A stretch of DNA of 64,000 bases. It comes from Muricauda sp. SCSIO 64092 (lineage in GTDB: Bacteria; Bacteroidota; Bacteroidia; Flavobacteriales; Flavobacteriaceae). This document shows, piece by piece, positions 46,557-55,395 of this stretch (the stretch's first letter is position 1; each line of letters opens with the position of its first letter). The translations under genes and the position numbers were made by a program. The notes beneath the pieces were generated by a model. That model made no database searches. It was not told the origin of the DNA and saw nothing but the letters and a program-made list of their open reading frames with translations. The stretch is from positions 3,286,001 through 3,350,000 of the forward strand of contig NZ_CP095413.1 of NCBI RefSeq assembly GCF_023016285.1. The letters are read 5' to 3'.

Positions 46557-48248
46557 TTACTGTTTTGTCTTTGCAAAAAGTCCATTTTCATTTTTTTCTA
46601 CTTGAAACAATCCTAGTTTCGAAAGGTTTTTGGTGCTTTTATCCCATTTTTTACCGCTAAGTCCGGTTGCGGTTTTTAATTCTGCCAAAACCATTTCGCC
46701 TTTTGGTTTTAGGATGTCCATGATAATTTTTTCCTCCTCGGTCAATTCCACCTGCTTTTTCTCGGGTCGCATTTGTGGGAAGAACAGTACTTCCTGGATA
46801 CTGGAGTTATCGGTCATGAGCATCACTAAACGGTCAATGCCAATCCCGATTCCAGAAGTTGGGGGCATTCCATATTCCAGGGCCCTAAGAAAGTCCTGAT
46901 CAATGAACATTGCCTCATCATCCCCTTTTTCGGAGAGACGTAGTTGTTCTTCAAAACGTTCGCGTTGATCTATGGGGTCGTTCAACTCAGAGTAGGCATT
47001 GGCCAACTCTTTACCATTGACCATCAATTCAAAGCGTTCCGTGAGTCCTGGTTTACTGCGATGGGCTTTCGTCAACGGGCTCATTTCTTTGGGATAATCG
47101 GTGATAAAAGTGGGTTGGATGTAATGGTGTTCACATTTTTCACCAAAAATCTCGTCTATCAGTTTCCCCACGCCCATGGTCCCATCGACTTCAATGTCCA
47201 AACCTTTTGCCGTTTCGCGGAGTTCTGCTTCACCCATGCCGGAAACATCGATGCCCGTATGTTCTTTAATGGCCTCCAAAATAGGGACCCTGGGATAGGG
47301 CGCCTTGAATTCGATGGTATTATCCCCAACGATTATTTTCGTGCCCCCTGTAGCATCTTTGGCTACTTTTTCCAAGAGCTGCTCCGTGGTCTCCATCATC
47401 CAATGGTAATCCTTATAGGCCACATAGAGTTCCATAACCGTAAATTCCGGATTATGGGTGCGGTCCATCCCCTCGTTCCGAAAGTCTTTGGAGAATTCAT
47501 ATACCCCATCAAATCCGCCTACAATCAAACGCTTTAGGTACAGCTCATTGGCAATGCGCAAATACAAGGGAATGTTCAATGCGTTGTGGTGTGTTAAGAA
47601 AGGCCGGGCCGCAGCACCTCCGGGAATGGGTTGAAGGATGGGGGTTTCCACTTCCAGATACCCCCGTTCATTATAAAAATCCCGAATACTGTTCGTGATT
47701 TTGGTGCGCTTGATAAAGGTTTCCTTTACTTTGGGATTTACGACCAAATCCACATAACGTTGTCGATAGCGCAACTCGGGATCATTGAATTCATCATAGA
47801 CCTTTCCATCGGCATCCACTTTGGGTAAAGGCAAGGGACGCAGGGATTTGCTTAAAATCTTGAAATTTTTGACCATGACCGTTTTTTCCCCTACCTGAGT
47901 GGTGAAAAGGGTTCCCTCCACTCCGATGAAGTCACCGATGTCCAACAGCTTTTTGTAGACCTCGTTGTAGCTTGTTTTGTCTTGTCCAGGGCATATTTCG
48001 TCACGGTTAAAATACACCTGAATCCGTCCTTCACTATCTTGAAGCTCTGCAAAAGAGGCCTTTCCCTGAATGCGACGGGACATTAACCGACCGGCTATGA
48101 CCACCTTTTTCCCTTCCTCAAAACCTTCCTTTATGTTTTTGGAGTTGGTATCAACGGGATAGAGCACAGCGGGATAGGGATCAATGCCCAATTCCCTTAA
48201 TTTGGTCAGTTTTTCTCGTCGTACAAGCTCTTGTTCGGATAATTGCAT
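46557..48248 (-). CDS. lysS: Lysine--tRNA ligase (class II)
   Basis: 563-aa LysRS: OB-fold anticodon-binding domain ([20 protein letters not shown]), catalytic core with motif 2 [15 protein letters not shown] and motif 3 [12 protein letters not shown], and a Bacteroidetes-type C-terminal extension of about 70 residues ([16 protein letters not shown]... [16 protein letters not shown]) resembling a small winged helix. ATG 48248 (MQLSEQE) chosen; an upstream TTG in frame lies in the promoter region. Confidence 0.97.
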   Translation of the reverse strand: MQLSEQELVRREKLTKLRELGIDPYPAVLYPVDTNSKNIKEGFEEGKKVVIAGRLMSRRIQGKASFAELQDSEGRIQVYFNRDEICPGQDKTSYNEVYKKLLDIGDFIGVEGTLFTTQVGEKTVMVKNFKILSKSLRPLPLPKVDADGKVYDEFNDPELRYRQRYVDLVVNPKVKETFIKRTKITNSIRDFYNERGYLEVETPILQPIPGGAAARPFLTHHNALNIPLYLRIANELYLKRLIVGGFDGVYEFSKDFRNEGMDRTHNPEFTVMELYVAYKDYHWMMETTEQLLEKVAKDATGGTKIIVGDNTIEFKAPYPRVPILEAIKEHTGIDVSGMGEAELRETAKGLDIEVDGTMGVGKLIDEIFGEKCEHHYIQPTFITDYPKEMSPLTKAHRSKPGLTERFELMVNGKELANAYSELNDPIDQRERFEEQLRLSEKGDDEAMFIDQDFLRALEYGMPPTSGIGIGIDRLVMLMTDNSSIQEVLFFPQMRPEKKQVELTEEEKIIMDILKPKGEMVLAELKTATGLSGKKWDKSTKNLSKLGLFQVEKNENGLFAKTKQ

Positions 48249-48256
48249 AGCCAAAA

Positions 48257-48290
48257 ATTAAAGCGCAAAATTACACTTTTGCGCTTTAAT
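48257..48290 (-). terminator. 14-bp inverted repeat: terminator and lysS promoter
   Basis: Perfect arms ATTAAAGCGCAAAA and TTTTGCGCTTTAAT around a 6-nt loop, followed on the minus strand by AATTTTT. It ends the thioredoxin-like gene. The same DNA holds TAATTTTG, a -7 element (48266-48273) for lysS. Confidence 0.7.
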
Positions 48291-48310
48291 TCATAGTATG
48301 GGACCATGGC

Positions 48311-48853
48311 TTAGTTGGCGTAGTTGGGTGTGTAGTCCAAATTGGTCAGGATCGCCAACAGATCCTCTTCCAAGGTATCCACAGGTCGCTCCACAATGCG
48401 ATTTGTCTCCACTCCGTTTTTTAGAAGGATTAGCGTGGGGACACGTTTTATATTCCACCCTATTTCCTCTCCATTAGGCCCTTTTTTATAGTTGTCCTTT
48501 CTTCGGTCCAACGCCACGATTTTCAGTTGCTTTTCCGGAAAATTGGCCGTTTCGAGTATTTTAAGCATTCTTGGGACCTCCCGTTTACTGTCCCCGCACC
48601 AGGTACCAAGGAACAATACAACCTCGTGCTGGTTCAGTTCCTTTTTAAATAGGGACACTAGATTTTCATCCACAGGATAGGCCTCATAATTGTTTTTGTA
48701 CCAGGTCTGGTACGGTGATGCCTTTAAATTGGCCTTACTTATTTTACCCAAGAGAAAGGGGTCCCCATTGGGTGTTGCTATCTCTTGGTAAGCGGTCTGT
48801 GCCTTCAGTTGAAAAACAAGGGCAATGCTCATTAGGAAAAAAAGATTTTTCAT
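48311..48853 (-). CDS. Secreted thioredoxin-like protein with WCGDS active site
   Basis: 180 aa: signal peptide (MKNLFFLMSIALVFQLKA), thioredoxin fold with VVLFLGTWCGDSKREVPRM and the cis-proline strand RVPTLILLKNG. The second active-site cysteine is replaced by serine (WCGDS), so it cannot act as a normal dithiol oxidoreductase; single-Cys thioredoxins often act as isomerases, chaperones or glutaredoxin-like. Periplasmic. Confidence 0.9.
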   Translation of the reverse strand: MKNLFFLMSIALVFQLKAQTAYQEIATPNGDPFLLGKISKANLKASPYQTWYKNNYEAYPVDENLVSLFKKELNQHEVVLFLGTWCGDSKREVPRMLKILETANFPEKQLKIVALDRRKDNYKKGPNGEEIGWNIKRVPTLILLKNGVETNRIVERPVDTLEEDLLAILTNLDYTPNYAN

Positions 48854-48940
48854 GATTTTCAGTTTTTCCCGAAAATCACCAAGAAACACTTTTTGGGAAA
48901 GGGGATTGGGTTGGAAATAGGGACTAGACCCAGGTCGAAA

Positions 48941-49999
48941 TCAATGTTTTCCCTTGTAATAGGAAAAAATCTCGTCCCTTGAGGACATCCCCAGCTTTTT
49001 GTAAAGACTGTTGATATGTGATTTTACCGTACTTAGGCTAATGAAGAAATCCGTAGCAATTTCCTTATTGGACTTTCCTTCCAAAATGGCGTTCAACACT
49101 TTTCTTTCCTGTGGGGATAGCGCATCAAAAGGATTTTGGTTTTTTGTGCGTTTCCATCTGCCATAGGAATAGAGGACTCCCTGAATGGCGGCAATTCCCA
49201 GGACAACATATAGGATATGAATCAGTTTAAAACGGGCTCCAATGGTTTCTTCATCAGCAATAAGGGTCTTATCGGCTTTAAGCTCTTTTTGGAACTGTTG
49301 GGTAAAGCTTGCTGTGGGGTAGATTTCCCCCAATCGTTTTTTTAACCCCTCATAATAAGGGCTCTCTTGTAGATCCTGAAGGTAATACGGATAGGTTTCA
49401 TTTCCCCTGTTCGATAGAAAGTTATAGACATACAATTCGGCCAGGGGTTCCTCGGTATTTAGACTCGTGATTTGAAATTGCCGTATCCATTTTTTATAGG
49501 TCATGTTTTTGGCAACCTCAGTTTCTTGTTCCAGTACATCCACGATCAGTTCTTCTTTAAGCAAATCCAATTGTAACAACGTAGCGGACATATTGTTTGT
49601 GGAAACGATTTCGCAGAAAGCCTGTTGGTCCATTCCCAAAGGCAGGGACAGGGTATCCCTGTTGTTTGCTATGAACAGTATACTTTCCATAGCGGGACAG
49701 AAACCCATGATATGGTTTTTATCACCGGTACTGCTTTCACAGGCATCCACATGAATCCTATAGATTCGATTGGTTTCAGGAATTGCATTTCCCGAAAAGG
49801 AGAAGTATCCAAGGGAGTCCGCAATGGTTTTCTGAAAAACCTGGTCCAAATACACCCGGGAAGTCCTGCGATAATCCTCCACCAAGGACAAATGGACCTC
49901 TTTGTTCGCAAAGTCTTTGGAGACCTGTCCTTTAAAGTGAAATTGGGCCCGGGAAGCCCCAAAGATCAAAAGGGTAAAAAGGAGAAAAGAAAATCGCAT
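48941..49999 (-). CDS. Membrane-anchored LuxR family regulator
   Basis: 352 aa: signal peptide (about 1-18), a periplasmic sensor half of unrecognised type, one transmembrane helix (LIHILYVVLGIAAIQGVLYS, about 255-275), and a C-terminal GerE/LuxR HTH: LSPQERKVLNAILEGKSNKE, IATDFFISLSTVKSHINSLY. A transmembrane one-component regulator that would read an envelope signal. Divergent from the Pmp3 gene. Confidence 0.92.
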   Translation of the reverse strand: MRFSFLLFTLLIFGASRAQFHFKGQVSKDFANKEVHLSLVEDYRRTSRVYLDQVFQKTIADSLGYFSFSGNAIPETNRIYRIHVDACESSTGDKNHIMGFCPAMESILFIANNRDTLSLPLGMDQQAFCEIVSTNNMSATLLQLDLLKEELIVDVLEQETEVAKNMTYKKWIRQFQITSLNTEEPLAELYVYNFLSNRGNETYPYYLQDLQESPYYEGLKKRLGEIYPTASFTQQFQKELKADKTLIADEETIGARFKLIHILYVVLGIAAIQGVLYSYGRWKRTKNQNPFDALSPQERKVLNAILEGKSNKEIATDFFISLSTVKSHINSLYKKLGMSSRDEIFSYYKGKH

Positions 50000-50068
50000 T
50001 TAAATCGTCTTTTTCTGTAACAAGTTACGTTATTTTTAGACCTATATGGTACATCAATCAAAATCAAC

Positions 50069-50224
50069 ATGAGTCTTATAAGGGTATTATTAGCCATCAT
50101 TTTTCCGCCACTGGCCGTCATTGGAAAGGGGTGCGGATCTTTTCTTATAGTGCTGCTTTTAACACTATGCGGTTGGGTTCCCGGTGTCATTGCCGCTTTG
50201 GTTATTCTGAACAATCCCAATTGA
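50069..50224 (+). CDS. Pmp3/YqaE family small membrane protein
   Basis: 51 aa with two hydrophobic helices. MSLIRVLLAIIFPPLAVIGK and CGSFLIVLLLTLCGWVPGVI-AALVILNNP match the UPF0057/Pmp3 family almost completely. Members act in membrane potential and stress response. Divergent from the LuxR gene, convergent with the SGNH lipoprotein. Confidence 0.95.
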   Translation: MSLIRVLLAIIFPPLAVIGKGCGSFLIVLLLTLCGWVPGVIAALVILNNPN

Positions 50225-50235
50225 AATGGCCGTGA

Positions 50236-50997
50236 TTAGTTTGGAAAAATCCTGTCGAAAGCCGGCAACAGCCGTTCCATTACCTGTTTGTATGCCTTCC
50301 CGGACAAGTGCAAGCTATCGGGAGCGATCAAATCGGGTTGTTTAAGGCCTTCCCTGCTAATATCCGTAATGTCAATGAAGCGCGAACCCCTTTCAATTGC
50401 TGTGTTCCGTGCAAAAGTATTGTAGTCATCAATTTGGTCCGAAGTGGTCCCTCCAAATTCATAAATCCTGCCCCTTGGTGAATAGGTATAGTCCGGTATT
50501 GAAATAACGATGACCTGTCCAGGTCGATTTTCAGCAAGTGCTATGGACCTGTCCAACAGTTTTTTGAATTCGTCCTGGAATACTGAAAACTGTATGCCCT
50601 GAAATTGATTATTGACGCCGATCAATAAAGTGACAAAACTGTATTCCTGTCTTTTTTTCCCTTCAATAGCCCGTATTAAGTCGTCGGTACGCCAACCATT
50701 TGTGGCAATAACCTCAAGATTTACCGAAACACCGACCCTATTGTTTAACGTCAATGCCAACTGTGAAGGATAACTGTCCCTGGGATCAATTCCAGTCCCA
50801 ATGGTGTAACTGTCTCCCAGGGCCAAATAAAAATATTCATTTTCCGCCATGGGAACCTCCCTTGGGGTTTCCCCTTGTTCCCTGGCCTCCGGCTCAGTGA
50901 TGGGAGATTCGGATAAGGTGGTATCGCTATCGGAACAAGAAACTGCCAATAACAGAAGTAGCATCCGTAATGGGAAAACAACGCTCTTTTTTTTCAT
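50236..50997 (-). CDS. SGNH/GDSL hydrolase lipoprotein
   Basis: 253 aa. Lipobox LLLLAVSC near residue 19, then an acidic linker. SGNH fold: nucleophile serine in LALGDSYTIGTGI, asparagine block GVNNQ, and DSLHLSGKAY holding the Asp-His pair. Probably an exported esterase or acyl-hydrolase. ATG 50997 chosen; an earlier ATG adds three residues. Confidence 0.92.
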   Translation of the reverse strand: MKKKSVVFPLRMLLLLLAVSCSDSDTTLSESPITEPEAREQGETPREVPMAENEYFYLALGDSYTIGTGIDPRDSYPSQLALTLNNRVGVSVNLEVIATNGWRTDDLIRAIEGKKRQEYSFVTLLIGVNNQFQGIQFSVFQDEFKKLLDRSIALAENRPGQVIVISIPDYTYSPRGRIYEFGGTTSDQIDDYNTFARNTAIERGSRFIDITDISREGLKQPDLIAPDSLHLSGKAYKQVMERLLPAFDRIFPN

Positions 50998-51149
50998 ACA
51001 CCTCAAAACTCACATAAAAATAAAGAAATGACCAAGGAATTCATTGGTATGCAGAGCAGATATATTTATTCTTGAAGGGTCTGGCGGTTTAGGACGGAAT
51101 GGTCTATCTTGCAAACTAGTCAACCTTTACAAAACGAATTCAACCAACC

Positions 51150-51893
51150 ATGAATTTTTCAAAACTTTTGGGAATTTTAGTGTTTTCCACACTGTTGCCC
51201 TCCTGTAATTTTACTGAAGAGATTTACTTTAATGAAGATGGTTCCGGGAAATTAAATATTCATTTTGATGGAAATGAGATGATGGCCATGTTAGCGTCCA
51301 TGGATTCAACGCTTTCTACCGAAAAAGCCATCGATTCTACATTGGTTTTCAGGGATTTATTGGAAGAAAAGAAAGATAGTATAGCGCAATTGCCTCCCGA
51401 AGAGCAAGCAAAATTGAAAAAATTGGAACCCTTTAGTATCCGTATGGTAGTGGACCATGTAAAGGGCACGATGAATTTTGATATGTACAGTGAGTTTAAA
51501 AAAGTGTCGGAGGTCAATGATGCCTTCAACGCTTTTCAAGAAGCAGGATCACTTGGGCCTTCCATTGGCCCGGACAGCACCTCCCCCATGAAATCCAAAA
51601 CGCCTACAACCCAGGTAAACTATGCCCTTAGGGGCAACACTTTTACCCGAAAGATTATCATTGTGGATCAAACTATGTTTGAACAGGAATTGGATAGTTT
51701 GCAAGGCGCGGAAATGTTTCTTTCCGGGTCGACCTACACCTTCAAGTACCATTTTCCAAAACGTGTGAAGCGTGTTAATGTGGAGGGTGCAACCTTTTCC
51801 ATGGATGGAAAGACCATGGTATATGAAGTGAACTTTTTGGATATGATGAAAAATCCAAAATCCATGGACCTAAAGGTGGAACTGGAGAACTGA
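51150..51893 (+). CDS. Hypothetical lipoprotein
   Basis: 247 aa with lipobox STLLPSC (Cys19). The start of the mature part NFTEEIYFNEDGSGKLNIHF and the C-terminal RGNTFTRKIIIV / FKYHFPKRVKRVNVEGATFS resemble uncharacterised Bacteroidetes lipoproteins. Function unknown. It lies 23 bp before lipB, whose own promoter overlaps its end. Confidence 0.7.
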   Translation: MNFSKLLGILVFSTLLPSCNFTEEIYFNEDGSGKLNIHFDGNEMMAMLASMDSTLSTEKAIDSTLVFRDLLEEKKDSIAQLPPEEQAKLKKLEPFSIRMVVDHVKGTMNFDMYSEFKKVSEVNDAFNAFQEAGSLGPSIGPDSTSPMKSKTPTTQVNYALRGNTFTRKIIIVDQTMFEQELDSLQGAEMFLSGSTYTFKYHFPKRVKRVNVEGATFSMDGKTMVYEVNFLDMMKNPKSMDLKVELEN

Positions 51894-51904
51894 TCGGGGC
51901 TTCG

Positions 51905-51912
51905 TATTTTTG
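51905..51912 (+). promoter_or_regulatory. -7 element of lipB, near-leaderless
   Basis: TATTTTTG fits TAnnTTTG and is only 4 bp from the lipB ATG, so transcription would start at or next to the start codon. Confidence 0.55.
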
Positions 51913-51916
51913 TAGG

Positions 51917-52633
51917 ATGAACAAGAAAGTCCTACTAGAAGATTTAGGCCAAAAGGATTACCAAGAAACCTGGGACTATCAAGAATTTCTTTTTAAGGGA
52001 ATTGTTGATGCCAAGATCAAGAACCGAAGGGAAGAACGGAATCTGCCCACACCCAACCATTTTTTATTTGTGGAGCATCCACATGTGTTTACACTTGGAA
52101 AGAGCGGTGATATGGAAAACTTGCTTGTGGATGAAGGGGTATTGGCCGAGAAAGGGGCAAAATTTTATAAGATCAACAGGGGGGGTGATATTACCTATCA
52201 CGGGCCGGGACAGATAGTAGGTTATCCCATTCTGGATTTGGATAATTTCTTTACCGATATCCACAAATACCTTAGGTTCCTGGAAGAAATGGTGATTTTG
52301 ACCCTGGCGGAATACGGACTTAAGGGAGAGCGTTCTGAAGGTGAAACCGGGGTTTGGCTGGATGTGGGTACTCCATTTGCCCGTAAAATATGTGCCATGG
52401 GCGTGCGCGCCAGTCGTTGGGTGACCATGCATGGCTTCGCCTTTAACATCAATGCGGATTTGGGCTATTTTGATTTAATGATACCTTGCGGCATAAAGGA
52501 TAAGGCCGTTACTTCCTTAAATATTGAACTAGGAAAGGAAAGGGTTGATATGGAAGAGGTAAAGCAAAAACTTCTTCGGCACTTTGAAACGCTGTTTGAA
52601 GCGGAATTGATAAAAAAAGGAATCCCAATCTAG
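51917..52633 (+). CDS. lipB: Octanoyl-[acyl-carrier protein]:protein N-octanoyltransferase
   Basis: 238-aa LipB attaching octanoyl groups from acyl carrier protein to lipoyl domains. Motifs: RGGDITYHGPGQIVGYPILD, GVWLDVGTPFARKICAMGVR with catalytic-region Lys and Cys nearby, and MHGFAFNINADLGYF. The last 110 bp of the body (52493-52602) are duplicated at 55238. The present C-terminus, FEAELIKKGIPI, differs from the tail attached to the second copy, consistent with an insertion that supplied a new end. Confidence 0.96.
   Translation: MNKKVLLEDLGQKDYQETWDYQEFLFKGIVDAKIKNRREERNLPTPNHFLFVEHPHVFTLGKSGDMENLLVDEGVLAEKGAKFYKINRGGDITYHGPGQIVGYPILDLDNFFTDIHKYLRFLEEMVILTLAEYGLKGERSEGETGVWLDVGTPFARKICAMGVRASRWVTMHGFAFNINADLGYFDLMIPCGIKDKAVTSLNIELGKERVDMEEVKQKLLRHFETLFEAELIKKGIPI
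52493..52602 (+). repeat. 110-bp direct repeat, left copy (in lipB)
   Basis: Matches 55238-55347 at 109 of 110 positions (difference at 52582, C against T). Begins ATAAAGGATAAGGCC and ends CGCTGTTTGAAGC. Homology stops sharply at both ends. Confidence 0.95.
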
Positions 52634-53158
52634 GTTGGGGCTTGTCGATTTTCCTTTAAAGTCCAAATCATATCGGTTCTCATTTCTGGATAAGCGCTGA
52701 ATTATTTTAGCGTGAGTTCGATGTAAGAAAATTACGTCATTTTGAGTGTTTTTGCGACAGCAAAAATGTATCGAAAAACCTGCCTGCCCTGCAGCCGGCA
52801 GGCAAGTGATTTTCTTGCAAAATCCTAATTTCGATACAATTTTTCTTCATTTCATTACGAAAAACCACTCAATTTGACGGATTTTGGTTGATAAAAAATG
52901 ATATCGAAAACTCACGTTATTTTAAAGTATGGTGTAAAAGAGAACTTTTTTTGAATATCCGTGCGTACAAAAGGTTACGTCAACCTGAACTTTTACACTG
53001 AGCGCATTCAAAGCATGTTTCAGGTTTTCATCATAAGGAACTAATATTCAGTATAATGGGATTCCGAAGTGAATCGGGAATAACTCAAAAAATAATAGTG
53101 TGACACAAAACGGGCACTCAAAAACTTTTATCGGGTTACTTTGAGTATGGAAATGGTA
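52634..53158. other. Intergenic left part of the insertion
   Basis: 525 bp without a gene. It holds the inverted interspersed repeat described at 52700 and otherwise AT-rich sequence with short CTCAATTTG/AGTCAT-type fragments. Confidence 0.65.
52700..52925. repeat. Interspersed inverted repeat (MITE-like)
   Basis: Outer ends TAGCGTGAGTTCGAT and ATCGAAAACTCACGTTA are near-complementary; a second inverted pair around TTTTGAGTG / CACTCAATTTGACG lies inside, and TGCCTGCC / GGCAGGCA forms a central hairpin (52780-52806). Typical dispersed flavobacterial intergenic element. Confidence 0.55.
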
Positions 53159-54955
53159 TTAAAGTTCCTCTATTTGAGCCCCCAAAACGTGGAGGGTATT
53201 TATGCTTGAATCCAAATCAGATATGATTTGGGTCCTGGTTGCTTCAAAGTTCCCTTTCACCTCATTAAAAACAGTGCGATAGTAAGTAATGCCATCTTTT
53301 AAATTGTTCGCGAAGGTAGATAGGTTCTTCTTTTGCTTATCGGTAATGGCTTCTTTGGCTTCGTCTATTTTCTTTTGAAGAAAATCAATATAAATGTGCA
53401 ATTCCTTGATGAACATGTTAGGGCGATCATCCCTGTTGATTACATTGATTCTTCCGTAAATATGATCTATCAACTCCTTCAAAACCATTACTTTGGAGAA
53501 ATAGGCCATATTTGGCCCAGGGCAAATGGAAACTCCAGGACCTTCGGTTGTTGTGTCCAATCCATGGGCCAACAGGGCAGAAGTGCCCAAACCAACGCAA
53601 ATGCAAGATTTCTCAACTATTTTCCAATATTCCAATTGATATTGTTCCTGTGGGAGCTTAAGATTGTCAAGTTCTTTTATTTTTAAATGTTGATAAAGTC
53701 TTGAGGCCACACAAATTCCCAGATCGGTCATCTCTTTGTTTAATGCAACAAATTTTTTCGGGCATGGGCTTCCCGGCCTTCCTTTGTCCATAAGGGCAAA
53801 TTTCTCTTCATCTTTTGTGTTCCCTTTTAAGCTATGGAAAGGAATACCTAAAGGTGATATGTCACTTAGGTACAAATCATCTTCCTTGGCCTCAATAAGC
53901 CTTGCCATAGTGGAATCATCAACTGTAGTTGCTTCTGGGACCAAAAGAAAGGGAGTGCCCCAACCTACGGAATCAACATTGTAGTGCTCCAATAAAAATG
54001 CATGCTCTTCTTCGGTGCCCACGCCACCTTGTGCCGTTATCTTAAGGGTCGGCGGAGCCTTTGGCACCACATGGTTTTTATTCTCCAAAGCTGATACCAA
54101 AATGTCATAAACGGATTGTATTAGGCTGTCCCTATTTTCTTTGAATTGATTTAAAATAGGTCCCAATAAATAGCCATCGGTAGCAAATGCATGCCCCCCA
54201 CAGTTGAGTCCTGATTCAATGCGGTATTCCGATACCCATATTCCTTTTTTTGCCAAGAATTTCCCTTGTATCAACGCAGATCGGTAGTCGCTTACCTTCA
54301 AAACGATTTTCTTTTTTATGTGCCCGTTTTCATCTGGATGGAAATCTTCAAATTCCTCCAGATAACTATAGAGTCTTGGGTTCATTCCGGCCGAGAGGAT
54401 TACTGATGAATGTAGGCTACTTTTGGCATAGCCCCTAAGCGCGGCATGGGCATCATTGAATTGGCTGGGAAGCCGTTCTTTTTTGATATAATTTTCTTTA
54501 TCCACCTTGGTCATGATATTGACATCAATACTGCCCATTGGCATATGCTCCTTTACCCAATTTCCAACTTCATCAAGATTGAAATAATCCTGGGTCATTT
54601 TTATAAATTCCTGTTTGAGTTCAGATGAATTGGGCAGCATATTGAAATATTCCTTGATGCCATTGGCCGTTTCCACGGTAGTGTTTTTAAACTCCTCGAA
54701 TTTTTTTTGGGCAAGGTCCTGTATCAAGTCCAGATAGGACGTAATGCGTTTTGCCCTAAAGTCTTCCATTTTTTCAGTAATTTCATGATAGGGCACCTCG
54801 AATTTTTCACAATACATCTTTCGTAGCTTTTCAAGAAGGATGTCATCAACCAAAGAGATCACGGAGTCTATTCCAAAACAGGAAACTTTTAAAGGAGTAT
54901 CTACAGTAAATCCGATTCCCATAACGGGAATATGGAAGGAATGTGCATTCGTCAT
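53159..54955 (-). CDS. Nitronate monooxygenase/FabK-like TIM-barrel protein
   Basis: 598 aa. The barrel start VMGIGFTVDTPLKVSCFGID, then GGHAFATDG (253-261), TAQGGVGTEEEH (307-318) and VGWGTPFLLVPEAT (330-343) resemble the glycine-rich FMN-binding loops of nitronate monooxygenase and FabK-type enzymes. Large insertions and a helical C-terminal ~100 residues make it twice their size. I know the type only as a hypothetical protein of Bacteroidetes. Only gene of the lipB-flanked insertion; AT-richer than its neighbours. Activity is inference. Confidence 0.75.
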   Translation of the reverse strand: MTNAHSFHIPVMGIGFTVDTPLKVSCFGIDSVISLVDDILLEKLRKMYCEKFEVPYHEITEKMEDFRAKRITSYLDLIQDLAQKKFEEFKNTTVETANGIKEYFNMLPNSSELKQEFIKMTQDYFNLDEVGNWVKEHMPMGSIDVNIMTKVDKENYIKKERLPSQFNDAHAALRGYAKSSLHSSVILSAGMNPRLYSYLEEFEDFHPDENGHIKKKIVLKVSDYRSALIQGKFLAKKGIWVSEYRIESGLNCGGHAFATDGYLLGPILNQFKENRDSLIQSVYDILVSALENKNHVVPKAPPTLKITAQGGVGTEEEHAFLLEHYNVDSVGWGTPFLLVPEATTVDDSTMARLIEAKEDDLYLSDISPLGIPFHSLKGNTKDEEKFALMDKGRPGSPCPKKFVALNKEMTDLGICVASRLYQHLKIKELDNLKLPQEQYQLEYWKIVEKSCICVGLGTSALLAHGLDTTTEGPGVSICPGPNMAYFSKVMVLKELIDHIYGRINVINRDDRPNMFIKELHIYIDFLQKKIDEAKEAITDKQKKNLSTFANNLKDGITYYRTVFNEVKGNFEATRTQIISDLDSSINTLHVLGAQIEEL

Positions 54956-55180
54956 TTAATCAATTGTTTAAGTCTTTTGTTCAGCAAAATGCTTATGGAA
55001 AATTTTCACGGTATTGTGAAGTATATATATTTTAAGACAGATTTGGCCACCACAAATTTTTGGGTTTTCACACTTACAGCATATGATTTATATCAGGTTT
55101 AAAGAATATGATCATATAGAGGTGATTTAAACTTTTTGGACTGAAGTGAAAATTAGTGGCTTTGTGTCCAGATGAAGGGC

Positions 55181-55209
55181 CGCCTGAACGGAACGGGCAG
55201 GCTTTTTAG
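55181..55209 (+). terminator. Hairpin before the right repeat
   Basis: GCCGCCTG and GGGCAGGC arms followed by TTTTT. No plus-strand gene precedes it within the insertion, so it may be a relic of the donor sequence. Confidence 0.4.
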
Positions 55210-55237
55210 AGCTGCACCCGCTTGTATTCTGCATGTG

Positions 55238-55378
55238 ATAAAGGATAAGGCCGTTACTTCCTTAAATATTGAACTAGGAAAGGAAAGGGTTGATATGGAA
55301 GAGGTAAAGCAAAAACTTCTTCGGCATTTTGAAACGCTGTTTGAAGCAAAGTTGTTTAACGGGCAAACCGCGGTCTAG
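55238..55378 (+). pseudogene. lipB: Duplicate lipB 3' end
   Basis: Encodes IKDKAVTSLNIELGKERVDM and onward through HFETLFEA as in lipB, then its own tail KLFNGQTAV and TAG. It has no catalytic part and is not a gene by itself. This tail, with the palindromic terminator, is probably the ancestral lipB end. Confidence 0.9.
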
Positions 55379-55392
55379 ACCGCGGTTTGCCC
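55361..55392. terminator. 32-bp perfect palindrome, bidirectional terminator
   Basis: Arms GGGCAAACCGCGGTCT and its exact complement. T runs follow on the plus strand. It holds the TAG of the lipB tail at its centre and stands 3 bp from the stop of the convergent TapB gene. Confidence 0.8.
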
Positions 55393-55395
55393 TTT

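Larger units (their letters stand above)
52603..55347. mobile_element. 2.7-kb insertion bounded by lipB 3'-end direct repeats
   Basis: One repeat unit is 2,745 bp. Removing it would join lipB at 52602 to the tail at 55348. Contents: an interspersed repeat (52700-52925), a single 598-aa gene on the minus strand and the second repeat copy. No integrase, transposase or RNA gene is visible. It could be a defective site-specific element that reconstitutes its target, or a fragment added by recombination with foreign DNA. Confidence 0.7.

Noticed and set aside
55172..55237. Start of a separate 68-codon gene before the second lipB copy
   Set aside because: The frame includes a terminator-like hairpin and random sequence before the copied lipB tail; best explained as junction sequence.
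52603..55347. Classic insertion sequence
   Set aside because: No transposase, no terminal inverted repeats at the borders, and the flanking repeat (110 bp) is far longer than a target-site duplication.
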